From Bufo bufo (taxonomy: Eukaryota; Chordata; Amphibia; Anura; Bufonidae), in contig NC_053390.1 in NCBI RefSeq assembly GCF_905171765.1, positions 585,368,471-585,432,470 of the forward strand: 64,000 nt of DNA, in the 5' to 3' direction. A program made the position numbers and the translations under genes. This document shows, piece after piece, positions 36,201 through 42,447 of the stretch; within the stretch, counting starts at the first letter, position 1, and every line of letters begins with the position of its first letter. Under the pieces are notes generated by a model. That model was not told where the DNA came from. It did no database searches and was given only the letters and a program-made list of their open reading frames with translations.

Positions 36201-38975
36201 GGGCTTCTTTTTACTTTACTCCGGAAACCCTTTCTTTTTATCTGCAGCCTTCTCAAGAATGAAGTCTAACACTGGTCCAAAAACGTATTCCCCGGAAAAA
36301 GCTATAGAACATAGCTTGGCTTTTGATGTTCTATCCCCTCCCCATGCTTTCATCCACAATGGCCTTCTAGCTGAATTGGTGAGAGCAGCATCCTTGGAGG
36401 CGAACCTCACCGACTCTGCTGAGGCATCCGCCAAGAAGGCAGTGGCTGATCTGAGGAGTGGAATAGAATTTAATATTTCCTCTCTCGGGGTTTTGTTTTT
36501 AATATGGTTTTCCCAACTCATTGAGCCAGAAACACATGGACCTAGCAACCGACGTTGCAGCTATGTTGGTTTTAATACCAAACATAGATGCCTCCCAGGA
36601 TTTTTTTAGAAGTGAGTCGGCCTTCCTTTCCATTGGGTCCTGCAGTTGTGACGAGTCCTCGAATGGGAGGGAGGTCTTTTTGACTACCTTGGCTACCTGG
36701 ATGTCAATTTTTGGGGTTTCATTAAACAGTTTAACGTCCGCTGGATCGAATAATAGCCTATTCCTGAATTCCCTGGATACCCCCAGTCTTCTCTCAGGAT
36801 CCGTCCACTCATCCAGGATCATATCTTTTATGTTTTCGTTCATTGGAAATACTTTTAGTTTTTTGGCTTGGAGTCCCCCAAACATCTCATCCAGGACAGA
36901 TCGTGTTTTTTTTCACCTCCTCAATACCCATGGTTGCTCTGACAGCGCCCAATAATTCCTCCGTGTCCTCGGAAGAGAAAAAATATTTTTTACTATCCTC
37001 CACAATTTCTCCCTCTGATAGAGCGTCAATATCAACGTTCTGTCTAGAGGTGGAGGCCTTCTCGTCCATATCCTCTGAATCAGAGGAGGATGGGACAGAC
37101 ATCCTAGGTTTTTTTCGCCGGAGGTGTAGGAGGGACAGATCTGAGAGAGGCCAGGGAGGACTTTATTTCGTTCTGAATTAGGGATTTGACCTCCATCAGT
37201 ATGGATGGTTGCTCCTCTTTTACAAGATCATTGATGCAAACTTGGCAGACTTTCTTTTTATGATTCTCAGGAAGTCTCTTGCTACAAGTCGCACACCTAT
37301 GAACTTTAGTTCTGGTTCTGGGCTCTTTTACTCCCTATAAGAGAGGAGCAACCAGGTATCAATAGACATGATAATAAAACAAGTCGATATGATACATCAT
37401 TTTCTCTCTCCCCACAGGGGAACTCACGGTTGGAGTAGCCGAGGGGGCTTCAGATTCCATCTGGACTGCAGGGGCGTCAGGGACAGACATCTGTGGTTTG
37501 TCTGCTCTAGGAGGGAGACCCGGTTGTATGCCACAGCCTATTCAAACCTGACGCTTCTAATACTCAGAGCGGCGTCTGACGCCATCGCATTGCGCCTCGG
37601 TCCAAGCTCCGCCCCTTCCGCCTCCTGACGGTCCGAAGCAGAGTGCAACGCTGAGGCTTCAACCAGGAGTCGGCGTGCAGAGTGCTCTGCGACGCGTGGT
37701 CAGCTTCCTCAATGCAGGGAAGGGGGACAGACGCTGTGGGGGAGAGATACAGGCTCCTGCAGACATGGAACGAGATCAGCGCCATAGGTATCCTCTGCCC
37801 AGCTTTGGACTCAACCGCAGGAGGGCAGAGGAAAGGGACACAAATCCCAAGGTATTTCTTTAAAATAATAAAAGTCTTCACCTCCACCAGGAGGCCTCTC
37901 TGTGAGGTGCCCCCGTAGGGACAGGAAACACTGAGGGTGAGAGTGGGTGGTGGCCTTTTAAACTCTGTGTTCTTGCCCCTACACAGGTCAAGGGGTCAAT
38001 CTCATAGTAGAGCAGTCATGGTGGACGAATGGAAATATACGATTTCAGTATTTAAAGTACATTACAAAAAGGTGGACATGAACACTGCCCCTATACTTTA
38101 CAAAAATAAAGTTACACTTTAAATATAGATTGAGACATTGAAAATGTAAAAAAAATCTGTAAATTCTAAAAATAAAATAAAAAGTTGAACATAAAAAGGT
38201 GATTTAATCAGATCATTTTCTGATGATACATTATCATTTAAAAAGCAGAATATGATTTTAAAAGGGGTATTCCATTAACACAAAGTCATCCCCTATCCAC
38301 TGGATAAAGTCTAACTTTTAGATTATGGGAGTCTAAGGGGGTCTTTACACGTGGCCGATTTTGTTGGAGAAAATTTCTGTGACTGAAAATCAGTTCCATT
38401 CACCTGAATGAGGCTTGCAGAAATCCATGTGCTTGCAATTAAAACAACCCCTTTCACATGAATGAATGATTTTTCAGCTGCAGAAATTTCTGCAACAAAA
38501 TCAGCCGTGTGTGAAGGCTCTCTAAACCGCTGGAACCCCACCAATAATATGTCCCTCATTAACATGGGGCAGTGGGCTGCTCCACTCAAATGGCTATTGG
38601 ACTGCCAGAGATAGAGTGCTGTCTTTTAGTATTTCCATACACTTTGAATGGAGCAGTGGGGCGCATGCTCAACCTGCCGCTCCAAGAGTTATCCCCCATC
38701 AAGTGGGCAGGGATAAAGGGGTATTCTAGTAACAAGTAAAGTTTGACAAGTTCAGTTGAACAGCTTGCTGGTTCCAAAAATGAATGAGCACCTTGCTACT
38801 AATCTCACATGGAAATGAGCCATCACTGATTTACGTAAATATACAGCCATTTGTATGCAGAAGCATCACATCCGTATATGCATGGTTTCTATGTAAATGT
38901 TAGATTGTACCTCTTTAGTTCTTGGATACAGGGGGATGTCATGAAAAGGAGAGATGAATTTACCATCTTCATTCT
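12265..38975 (-). CDS. PPA2: PPA2, mitochondrial inorganic pyrophosphatase (exons 2-12; exon 1 not found)
   Basis: Soluble family I inorganic pyrophosphatase, which hydrolyses pyrophosphate to two phosphates with Mg2+ and keeps biosynthetic reactions moving; the PPA2 product works in the mitochondrial matrix. Eleven coding exons on the minus strand: 38911-38975, 28890-28934, 24951-25004, 24716-24835, 24450-24536, 22864-22990, 20948-21075, 17174-17259, 15408-15477, 13546-13585 and 12399-12427. All introns are GT-AG and every phase joins without a stop, giving about 283 residues. The metal-binding signature DNDPIDV is in the fifth of these exons and IDEGEMDWK in the sixth. PPA2 is chosen over cytosolic PPA1 because of the extra small exon ([15 protein letters not shown]), [17 protein letters not shown] and the C-terminal LWHF. 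Eleven exons plus one missing 5' exon equals the 12 exons known for human PPA2. The targeting peptide exon is not recognisable up to 64,000. Confidence 0.92.
12290..12295 (-). promoter_or_regulatory. PPA2: PPA2 poly(A) signal
   Basis: AATAAA on the minus strand, about 105 bases after the stop codon; cleavage would fall near 12,265-12,280. It is the only AATAAA seen in the 3' untranslated region down to the Tc1 element at 11,973. Confidence 0.65.
12399..12427 (-). CDS. PPA2: PPA2 exon 12, coding part and stop
   Basis: The acceptor ttttgcag precedes TT GAC CTA TGG CAC TTC ATT AAA AAG TGA. With the preceding G it reads [13 protein letters not shown], like the C-terminal WHF ends of vertebrate PPA2. 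The stop is at 12,399-12,401. The 3' untranslated region continues to about 12,265. Confidence 0.85.
12537..12732 (+). repeat. L2-like LINE/SINE 3' tail
   Basis: Contains ATTGTAAGCTCTTGAGAGCAGGGCCCT and ends in GTGCTGCGGAATATGGTAGC ACTATATAAA, the form of the 3' tail seen in L2-type LINEs and their SINE partners in amphibians and fish. No coding is left. It lies in the last PPA2 intron. Confidence 0.55.
13546..13585 (-). CDS. PPA2: PPA2 exon 11
   Basis: 40 bp. Acceptor cttgcag, donor CCTGAAG|gtcagt, ending one base into a codon. Encodes [13 protein letters not shown], the variable low-conservation tail. Support comes from splice sites, phase and position rather than from strong similarity. 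Confidence 0.78.
13758..14912. mobile_element. T2/Kolobok-type MITE with nested MITE
   Basis: TTAA at both ends; the termini TTAAAGGGGTTGTC and GACAACCCCTTTAA are perfect inverted repeats. Without the insert at 14,263-14,727 it is about 690 bp. No coding. It lies in the PPA2 intron between exons 10 and 11. Confidence 0.82.
14263..14727. mobile_element. Palindromic MITE nested in the T2 element
   Basis: The ends TAAGGGTACTTTCACACT and AGTGTGAAAGTACCCTTA are perfect inverted repeats; the interior is rich in CCGGATC words and folds on itself. The same family occurs at 23,734-24,264 and 48,513-49,326. It is younger than its host element because it interrupts it. Confidence 0.82.
15408..15477 (-). 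CDS. PPA2: PPA2 exon 10
   Basis: 70 bp. Acceptor ccccgtag, donor AAAGCT|gtgagt. One base completes Cys, then [19 protein letters not shown] and IIKA. DSPF.C...EA matches the C-terminal tail of animal PPA2/PPA1. Confidence 0.88.
16576..16912. mobile_element. Degraded T2-type MITE
   Basis: Begins TTAAAGGGGTTGACCC with TTATCCAATATCCATAGGGTACTGGAT; the partner arm CATCCAGTATCCTGTGGATTGG lies at 16,863. The right terminus is lost. Located in the exon 9-10 intron. Confidence 0.55.
17174..17259 (-). CDS. PPA2: PPA2 exon 9
   Basis: 86 bp, phase 0 start, ending two bases into a Cys codon (GTGTG|gtaagt). Acceptor ttttcttag. Encodes [20 protein letters not shown] then [10 protein letters not shown](V/I)DVIK.TH..W is the conserved C-terminal helix of eukaryotic pyrophosphatases. 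Confidence 0.9.
17930..18040. mobile_element. Right end of a T2-type MITE
   Basis: ATTGCGGACATGG...GCATGTCCGCATCTCTATAGGG folds back and ends GGTGACAGAATCCCTTTAA, the same right terminus as at 54,218. The left terminus is not visible. Confidence 0.5.
18115..18180 (+). mobile_element. Penelope-like element remnant, left piece
   Basis: TTATGAGGAAGGGCTTGTATG CCCAAAACACATAA resembles the hammerhead-type terminal fold of Penelope-like elements. Stems TTATG/CATAA (18,134-18,138 with 18,164-18,168) and GGGC/GCCC (18,144-18,147 with 18,154-18,157) can form. It is followed at once by the TTAA element, with the likely continuation at 19,452. Confidence 0.45.
18181..19451. mobile_element. TTAA-flanked non-autonomous transposon (1.27 kb)
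   Basis: TTAA at both borders. The left end TTAACACCTTCCCGACC and the complement of the right end TTAACCCTTTCTACCCC are diverged inverted repeats. The body has paired words (ACGGTCAGCGCTGACCGT; repeated CATATTnGGTATnnCCG blocks) but no long frame. TTAA targets and the ends suggest piggyBac or Kolobok relatives. A related sequence occurs at 52,295-54,960. It lies in the exon 8-9 intron. Confidence 0.7.
19452..19770 (+). mobile_element. Penelope-like element remnant, right piece
   Basis: ACTCGATAAAGGAATTTG...TTTCGGTGCTGGATCTATTC has the wording seen downstream of hammerhead-like ends of Penelope-like elements, and it directly resumes after the TTAA element. Family assignment is by resemblance only. 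Confidence 0.35.
20027..20470. mobile_element. Palindromic MITE
   Basis: The ends TGGGCTACTTTCACACTCGCG and CGCCAGTGTGAAAGTAGAC are inverted; the interior repeats GGATCCGTTnnGACT words and folds (CAAAACGCTGCAAGCAGCGTTTTG at the centre). No coding. Exon 8-9 intron. Confidence 0.72.
20948..21075 (-). CDS. PPA2: PPA2 exon 8
   Basis: 128 bp, starting with the two bases that complete Asp. Acceptor ttgcag, donor GATCAG|gtcagt. Encodes [20 protein letters not shown] then [28 protein letters not shown] and YKVPDGK are conserved, with Lys and Tyr residues that contact phosphate in the family. Confidence 0.94.
21543..21700. mobile_element. Left end of a T2-type MITE
   Basis: Starts TTAAAGGGGTTCTCCC; no matching right terminus was found. 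Exon 7-8 intron of PPA2. Confidence 0.35.
22288..22650. mobile_element. Degraded T2-type MITE
   Basis: TTAAAGGGCTTTTCCAGG at the left; GATAGGTCATCAATA occurs at 22,333 and again near 22,624 with complementary surroundings. The right terminus is eroded. Exon 7-8 intron. Confidence 0.5.
22864..22990 (-). CDS. PPA2: PPA2 exon 7
   Basis: 127 bp. The acceptor gttgcag precedes GTTTGCTTTAGG ([14 protein letters not shown]); a closer AG inside TTTAG would break the frame, so the upstream one is used. Contains [20 protein letters not shown] with further metal-binding Asp residues. It ends one base into a codon at AATG|gttggt. Confidence 0.93.
23152..23489. mobile_element. Palindromic MITE
   Basis: The ends TTAGGGCTCATGCACGCAAAC and CATGTGTATGAGCCCTTC are diverged inverted repeats; centre ...AGATCCATTCACTTGAA. 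The GGGCTCATGCACAC family recurs at 30,651, 40,483, 41,687 and 49,850. Exon 6-7 intron. Confidence 0.7.
23734..24264. mobile_element. Palindromic MITE, CCGGATC-rich family
   Basis: The ends TTAGGGGACTTTCACACT and AAGTGTGAAAGTACCCTTAA pair; the interior carries many GGATCCGG words and folds over its length. Closely related to 14,263-14,727 and 48,513-49,326. Exon 6-7 intron, ending 185 bp short of exon 6. Confidence 0.78.
24450..24536 (-). CDS. PPA2: PPA2 exon 6 with catalytic signature
   Basis: 87 bp, 29 codons in phase 0. Acceptor ttcaacag, donor TCCAAG|gtgctc. Contains [16 protein letters not shown] followed by [20 protein letters not shown] fits the pyrophosphatase signature D-x-D-P-x-D, whose Asp residues bind the metal ions. 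Confidence 0.95.
24716..24835 (-). CDS. PPA2: PPA2 exon 5
   Basis: 120 bp, 40 codons in phase 0. Acceptor tttattag, donor CCTCAG|gtaaaa. Contains [20 protein letters not shown] and [15 protein letters not shown], the latter holding the Tyr residues that line the substrate pocket in this family. Confidence 0.93.
24951..25004 (-). CDS. PPA2: PPA2 exon 4
   Basis: 54 bp in phase 0, acceptor atttcag, donor ATGGAG|gtaact. Encodes [18 protein letters not shown]. The [11 protein letters not shown] block is conserved and lies near the active-site Glu/Lys region of the family. Confidence 0.92.
25251..25555. mobile_element. Palindromic MITE with TAA target duplication
   Basis: GGGCTCGTTCACACGATCGT and ACGGTCGTGTGAACGAGCCC-like ends are inverted repeats flanked on both sides by TAA (25,251-25,253 and 25,553-25,555). 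A 3-bp TAA duplication is the habit of PIF/Harbinger elements. No coding. Exon 3-4 intron. Confidence 0.78.
25586..27024. mobile_element. 1.44-kb foldback element, hAT-type
   Basis: The two halves are inverted copies over about 700 bp each, meeting at 26,276-26,290 (the centre TTCATAGTCTTTTCATAAGACTATGAA). The termini are TAGTGTTGATCGAGC and its near-complement at 27,010-27,024. An exact 8-bp duplication GTCTATAC flanks it (25,578-25,585 and 27,025-27,032). Eight-base duplications are typical of hAT transposons. It has no transposase frame. Exon 3-4 intron of PPA2. Confidence 0.88.
27730..27942. repeat. Inverted repeat with A/T tracts
   Basis: Arms CATTCTTCTGACCC.TCAGAAAC and the complementary GTTTCTGACGGGTCAGAAGAATG pair, with a run of about 22 A near 27,772 and T runs near 27,847-27,900 between them. 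Probably a decayed MITE. Confidence 0.6.
28155..28615. mobile_element. T2-type MITE, palindromic
   Basis: The left end is TTAAAGGGGTTGTCTTACTTC. The two arms are complementary over about 200 bp (TAACCATGGAAACAAGCAGTG at 28,469 against 28,290). The right end stops at GAAGTGAATGTAAC without the CCCCTTTAA terminus. Exon 3-4 intron. Confidence 0.68.
28890..28934 (-). CDS. PPA2: PPA2 exon 3 (small linker exon)
   Basis: 45 bp in phase 0, acceptor tttaag, donor GCTAAG|gtaatg. Encodes [15 protein letters not shown]. This short, charged segment has a counterpart in PPA2 but not in the cytosolic PPA1 protein, so it is the best single argument for the paralogue assignment. Confidence 0.85.
29336..29647. 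mobile_element. Palindromic MITE
   Basis: CTTTCAGACGAGTGAGTGTCA and TGACACTCGCTCGTCTGAAAG are the paired ends, with long complementary arms (GCGCAGCACCCAGCCTGAAC / its complement at 29,583). Centre near 29,490 (AACACTGACATAATGCTGTCAGTGTT). Confidence 0.78.
29687..30163. mobile_element. TTAA-flanked palindromic MITE, AGAGGACC family
   Basis: TTAA|AGAGGACCTTTCACTGATT and GGTGAAAGGTCCTCT|TTAA are the borders. The arms are complementary throughout (GGCGGAGTCTGCCC at 29,870 and its complement at 29,996). Near-copy at 60,135-60,592. It abuts the right end of another T2-like element (GGATAACCCCTTTAA at 29,676-29,690), so it inserted at or shares that TTAA. Confidence 0.85.
30651..30777. mobile_element. 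Short palindromic MITE
   Basis: TAAGGGCTCATGTACGCGGCC and GGCCGTGTGCATGAGCCCTTA are inverted ends; 127 bp. Confidence 0.7.
31035..31135. repeat. Internal complementary region of DIRS 1
   Basis: GGACTCAAGGAAACAGAATT followed by ACCGGTAAGTCTAATTATGG and then GTCCACCATGACGGCTCTAC. The first half is the complement of the left terminal repeat, and the second half corresponds to the right one, so it represents a joined-ends template. In DIRS elements this region is used to restore the ends during circular replication. Confidence 0.8.
31165..34425 (-). pseudogene. DIRS 1 tyrosine recombinase, split by an insertion
   Basis: Tyrosine recombinase that would integrate the circular DNA copy. The N-terminal part lies at 34,021-33,836 ([20 protein letters not shown]). 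The frame is then cut by the TTAA element and resumes at 31,730. The C-terminal part has [15 protein letters not shown] (first catalytic Arg), [14 protein letters not shown] (His-x-x-Arg) and [18 protein letters not shown] (Trp and the nucleophile Tyr). The stop is at 31,165. The catalytic set R, H-x-x-R, W, Y is complete. The frame matches on both sides of the TTAA, so the insertion is the main lesion here. Confidence 0.88.
31731..33835. mobile_element. 2.1-kb TTAA element nested in the DIRS recombinase gene
   Basis: TTAA at both ends (31,731-31,734 and 33,832-33,835). The termini TTAACCACTACAGGACC and, on the other strand, TTAACCACCTCAGCTCC are inverted repeats. Inside are two inverted-repeat modules built on CCCTAAAATGCCAGGGCAGT and CCCCACATGTGAC..CATTTT, a hairpin CAGCCTGCCAGCG...CGCTGGCAGGCTG at 31,890-31,922, and repeated TTTTGTCACAAGTTAG. 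No transposase frame. TTAA insertion and TTAACC ends suit piggyBac-type non-autonomous elements; Kolobok is the alternative. Confidence 0.82.
34500..36144 (-). pseudogene. DIRS 1 reverse transcriptase-RNase H
   Basis: Copies the element RNA and degrades the template. In minus-strand order: RT with [20 protein letters not shown] and [10 protein letters not shown] (35,660-36,037), the polymerase box YLDD in another frame (about 35,500-35,470), [12 protein letters not shown], then the RNase H region in 35,413-34,613 ([62 protein letters not shown]). Frame changes between 35,660 and 35,413 break it. Domain order and motifs match the DIRS-type polymerase. Confidence 0.88.
36165..37380 (-). pseudogene. 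DIRS 1 gag-like protein
   Basis: Upstream of the RT. It starts with a zinc-binding stretch near 37,300 ([20 protein letters not shown]), followed by an acidic Ser-rich segment ([20 protein letters not shown]), the block [20 protein letters not shown], and, after a frame change near 36,550-36,500, [20 protein letters not shown] with [12 protein letters not shown]. The latter is shared with the second DIRS element (44,490-44,580), which supports a real protein. Role inferred from position: packaging of element RNA. Confidence 0.75.
38259..38735. mobile_element. Degraded T2-type MITE carrying a second MITE
   Basis: AAAAGGGGTATTCCATTAAC with CATCCCCTATCCACTGGATAA at the left, and TTATCCCCCATCAAGTGGGCAGGGAT near 38,691-38,717. 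A MITE (38,333-38,524; ends AAGGGGGTCTTTACACGTGG and CCGTGTGTGAAGGCTCTCTA) lies within. No coding. It is in intron 2, just downstream of exon 2. Confidence 0.5.
38333..38524. mobile_element. MITE nested in a T2 remnant
   Basis: Arms GTGGCCGATTTTGTTG..AAATTTCTG and CAGAAATTTCTGCAACAAAA TCAGCCGTG are complementary; centre near 38,430. Confidence 0.65.
38911..38975 (-). CDS. PPA2: PPA2 exon 2
   Basis: 65 bp. The acceptor tttgcag precedes AG|AAT, so the exon starts in phase 1 (two bases complete a Lys codon). It encodes [21 protein letters not shown] and ends at AAAGAG|gtacaa in phase 0. ISPFHDIPL is a conserved N-terminal block of animal pyrophosphatases. This is the most 5' exon found. Confidence 0.9.
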
Positions 38976-39358
38976 CTGCAAAGCAAAGAGAACAACATTA
39001 CAAAAATAAAAACTTGAAAACCTTTTGAAAACCCTGCATGTGCTAGAGCTAAAACAGAAAAGCATGATTCACACTTAGAACATCAAGGTTTCATCCAGTG
39101 ATTAGTACTGGCTGAGCACATGTATTAATGGTTTGGTAGAAGCACATGGCTAGAACTTTCTTGATCTGGTTGCTGCAACCCACTCCCAAACTGGTGACAA
39201 CTTTCAGTTGAGAGCAAGATAAAAAAACACTTCCTTGGCTCTGCAATTTTGTGACCAGAAAAAAAAATAGACCTGTCCAAATATCGGAGGTGCCCACCCC
39301 AACCTTAAGTCTCACCACTCAGAGATCCACAGGTGTCTTCAGTCCTGCCTGCACACTC

Positions 39359-40228
39359 AGGCCCCTTTGTTGCGGGGTGCGTTGCCAGCAAAACCCACGA
39401 GAGTAGGTACCCAATTGCAGTCACGAGTGTAGTACCCATTTGCAGTCACGAGTGTAGGTACCCAATTGCAGTAGATTGTATTATTTCCCCTTATAACATG
39501 GTTACAAGGGAAAATAATAGCATTCTGAATACAGAATGCATAGTACAATAGGGCTGGAGCGGTTAAAAAAAAAAAAAAATTATAATAATTTAACTCACCT
39601 TAATCCACTTGTTCGCGCCGCCGGCATCTTCTTTGAGGAAACGACCTTTGAGGACGTCACTGCGCTCATCACATGGTCCATCGCATGATCTTTTTACCAT
39701 GGTGAATGGATCATGTGATGAGCGCAGTGACGTCATCAAAAGGTCCTATTCCTCAAAGAAGAAGAACAGAAGAGATGTCTGCTACGCGAACAAGTGGATT
39801 AAGGCGAGTTAAATTATTTTTTATTTGTTTTAATCCCTCCAGCCCTTTTGTACTATGCATTCTGTATTCAGAATGCTATTATTTTCCCTTTTTAACCATG
39901 TTATAAGGGGAAAATAATAAAGATCGGGTCCCCATCCCGATCATCTCCTAGCAACCGTGCGTGAAAACGCACACCGCATCCGCACTTGCTTGCGGATGCT
40001 TGCGATTTTCACGCAGCCCAATTCACTTCTATGGGGCTTGCGTTGCGTGAAAACGCACAAGAGGAGCATGCTGCGATTTTCACGCAACGGACAAGTAAGG
40101 AGTGAAAATCACCACTTATGTGCACAGCCCCATAGAAATGAATGGGTCCAGATTCAGTGCGGGTGCAATGCGTTCACGTCACGCATTTGCACCCGCGCGA
40201 AAAACTCGCTCGTGTGAAAAGGGGCCTC
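39359..40228. mobile_element. Composite palindromic MITE, GGCCCCTTT family
   Basis: The right end GCGAAAAACTCGCTCGTGTG AAAAGGGGCC and the left end AGGCCCCTTTGTTGCGGG are the termini. The arms share ACTCACCTTAATCCACTTG / CAAGTGGATTAAGG, and the centre pairs around ACCATGGTGAAT. The left arm near 39,395-39,470 has three repeats of GTAGGTACCCAnTTGCAGT. Same family as 59,478-60,889. Upstream of PPA2 exon 2, presumably in intron 1. Confidence 0.75.
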
Positions 40229-40482
40229 AGACTCCAGGTAGTGGTGATGTGACAGCTGGGTAACTTGTATAGTCCATGCCAAACCTCGCTGGAACACTGG
40301 GGCAGATTTGCGATTGCAAATACATTAAAACTTTGGCGGATTGAGCCAAAATTCTGTTGTACGTGCCTTACACCACACATTTTTTCCCCCATACCCGACA
40401 GGCCAGGCATAGCTTAAGATTAAGCACCACACACACACCAAAATTCGATATAAGCCAAGCAATAGTTTGCATAAAGTTAATC

Positions 40483-40767
40483 TAAGGCTACATGCACATG
40501 ACCGTATGTGTTTTGCGGTCTGCAAATTGCGGATCCGCAAAAAAAAGTATTTTTTTTTGCGGATCCATTGTAACAATGCCCAAACGGACAAGAATAGGAC
40601 ATGTTCTATTTTTTTTGCGGGGCTACAGAACGGACATACTGATGCGGACAGCACACGGTGTGCTATCTGCATTTTTTGCGGACCCATTGAAATGAACGGG
40701 TCCGTATCCTATTCGCAAAAAAATAAATGGAACAGACACAAACCACGTTGTCTGTGCATGAGGCCTA
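40483..40767. mobile_element. Palindromic MITE
   Basis: TAAGGCTACATGCACATGACC and GTCTGTGCATGAGGCCTA ends; interior GCGGATCCGCAAAAAAAAGT mirrored; related to the 25,251 and 49,403 copies. Confidence 0.72.
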
Positions 40768-40940
40768 AAAATGTGGCAGATTTACTATTCAGCTTTAGCC
40801 ACCGAGATAATATTACAAATTTCAAGACTACGTAATGTTAGAGCAGATTAGTAAATCTGCTCCACTATGTTCCAATGTATGCACAATTGGTTAAATTATT
40901 GAATCATCTATGTTGCTGATCAATATGATTGTAGAAGAAT

Positions 40941-41186
40941 AAGGCTAGGGCTACAGGACGACATGTGTCGCGTGACAATTTTTATAATGATAGTCTATGG
41001 TGTCGCACTGCAACATGCCTGCGACTGAGACAGTAGCAAAAAATACATCCAAGATGGATTTTTCTGCAACTGTGCGTCGCAGTGCGACACCCATAGACTA
41101 TCATATAAATTGTCACGCGACACATATTGCAGTGCAGTTGTGCCCTATGTGTCGCGCGCCACATGTCGTTGTGTAGCCCTAGCCTA
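40941..41186. mobile_element. Palindromic MITE
   Basis: AAGGCTAGGGCTACAGGACG and GTTGTGTAGCCCTAGCCT are inverted ends; inner arms CGCGTGACAATTT and AAATTGTCACGCG pair. Confidence 0.75.
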
Positions 41187-41686
41187 AAGCTGTGTCTATG
41201 GCTTCTTTTCATCTTGCTTTAATATGGAGGAAGGCACATTGATTTTAGAGGTCTCTTCTTCTGGCTGCTGCATGGTTGAACAGGAACCTTATTTAGGTCT
41301 AGACTAGAGGATTGATACTTGTGTGCAACATGATGTTCAACCCGGTCAAATGATCTCATCCAGTGTCAAACAAAGTGCTGCCTACTGTATTAAACTAAGC
41401 CAAAGCCTAAACTGAAGAGATCCAAGTCACATTTCTGCAGCCTTCTAAATGAAGACACTGTGATCCACGATCCAAGCCAGAAATAGTTATGCTTGAAGGG
41501 TCATCTGTCTAATAGAATAAAAAGACATTTTAAGCTGTTTATTTCCAGACCCTGACATTTTCTCCATGGTGACATGTCATGCAGGCAGTGATGGGGTATG
41601 GTTGGTTTGCAACTTTGAATGAAGGCCCCTTTACTATATCATGGAGTAATTAGAGACCCAGAACTCTGAGTTTGCAACAGTCAGAA

Positions 41687-42040
41687 TAAGGGCACATGCA
41701 CACAAACGTATTTTCTTTCAAGTCAATGGGGCCGCAAAAAATACAGAACGCACACGGAACACATCGTATGTTCATCCAATATTTCATCCGTTATTTTGCA
41801 GATCCATACTGTAGAAAATGCTATGCCCTGCCCATATTGCTCATGTGTTTGGTGATTAATAAGTTACCGTTTCTGTATACGAGTCGCAAAAAACGGATCA
41901 AATACGGAAACCATACGGATATGTTTTGTGCAATAACGGAACTGAATAGGACTTAAATCAGAGGGAAAAAAAACTCAGATACGGAACTGATCCGTGAAAA
42001 ACGGACAGCAAACAACAACGGTCGTGTGCATGAGCCCTTA
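41687..42040. mobile_element. Palindromic MITE
   Basis: TAAGGGCACATGCACACAAACG and GTCGTGTGCATGAGCCCTTA ends; repeated CGGA(A/T)C words inside; GGGCTCATGCACAC family. Confidence 0.72.
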
Positions 42041-42109
42041 AGCAGAGAACAGCTTGCTGGACATCAGATCAGACGACTACCGTTCACTGCCGGAAACCCC
42101 ATAGACCTG

Positions 42110-42250
42110 TGATGGCCAACTCTGGCACTTCAGCTGTGGTGAAACTACAACTCCCAGCATGCCCCATTCATTTCTGTAGAGTTCTGAGAACAGCCAAGCA
42201 TCTTGGGAGTTGTAGTTTTACCACAGCTGGAGTGCAGAGGTAGCCATCAC
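42110..42250. mobile_element. Short hAT-type MITE
   Basis: TGATGGCCAACTCTGGCACT and the complementary TAGCCATCAC end bracket AAACTACAACTCCCAGCATG, which pairs with TTGGGAGTTGTAGTTTTACC. This ACTACAACTCCCAGCATG sequence is a very common amphibian MITE. hAT assignment is by resemblance. Confidence 0.65.
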
Positions 42251-42447
42251 AGCCATAAACTATATAGTCCTCAGAGAACTGTAGTATCTGGCAATGCCTT
42301 ATCCTGTGATACTCCAGTGCGGCTATCCTCTGCCGTATCAGGCTACCCACACATATTAATGTAGCCTAACTTACCAGTCTGCTTTTGAGAGCAGTGAAAA
42401 AACAGCTCCTGGACTGGTTTGTAAATGGCTTTTAAAGCTAGAGTATC

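Larger units (their letters stand above)
30805..38032 (-). mobile_element. DIRS retrotransposon 1 (minus strand), interrupted
   Basis: Inverted terminal repeats: 30,805-30,935 and 37,920-38,032 are complementary (CACCATGACGGCTCTACTAT / ATAGTAGAGCAGTCATGGTG; AACTCTGTGTTC / GAACACAGAGTT). An internal complementary region at about 31,040-31,135 joins sequence matching both outer ends. This inverted-repeat layout with a tyrosine recombinase in place of an integrase is specific to DIRS elements. Order on the minus strand: gag-like, RT-RNase H, recombinase. About 5.1 kb without the nested TTAA element. It sits in the PPA2 intron between exons 2 and 3, in the same orientation as the gene. Confidence 0.92.

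Noticed and set aside
36187..36955. Plus-strand frames of 140 and 144 codons
   Set aside because: They are antisense to the DIRS 1 gag-like region and have no recognisable domain.
12399..38975. Assignment to cytosolic PPA1
   Set aside because: The extra exon [26 protein letters not shown] and the C-terminal LWHF favour PPA2, although a tree would be the formal test.
42361..42440. Possible minus-strand exon ending at a GTAAGT donor
   Set aside because: No frame gives a pyrophosphatase-like or targeting sequence, and the phase does not fit exon 2.
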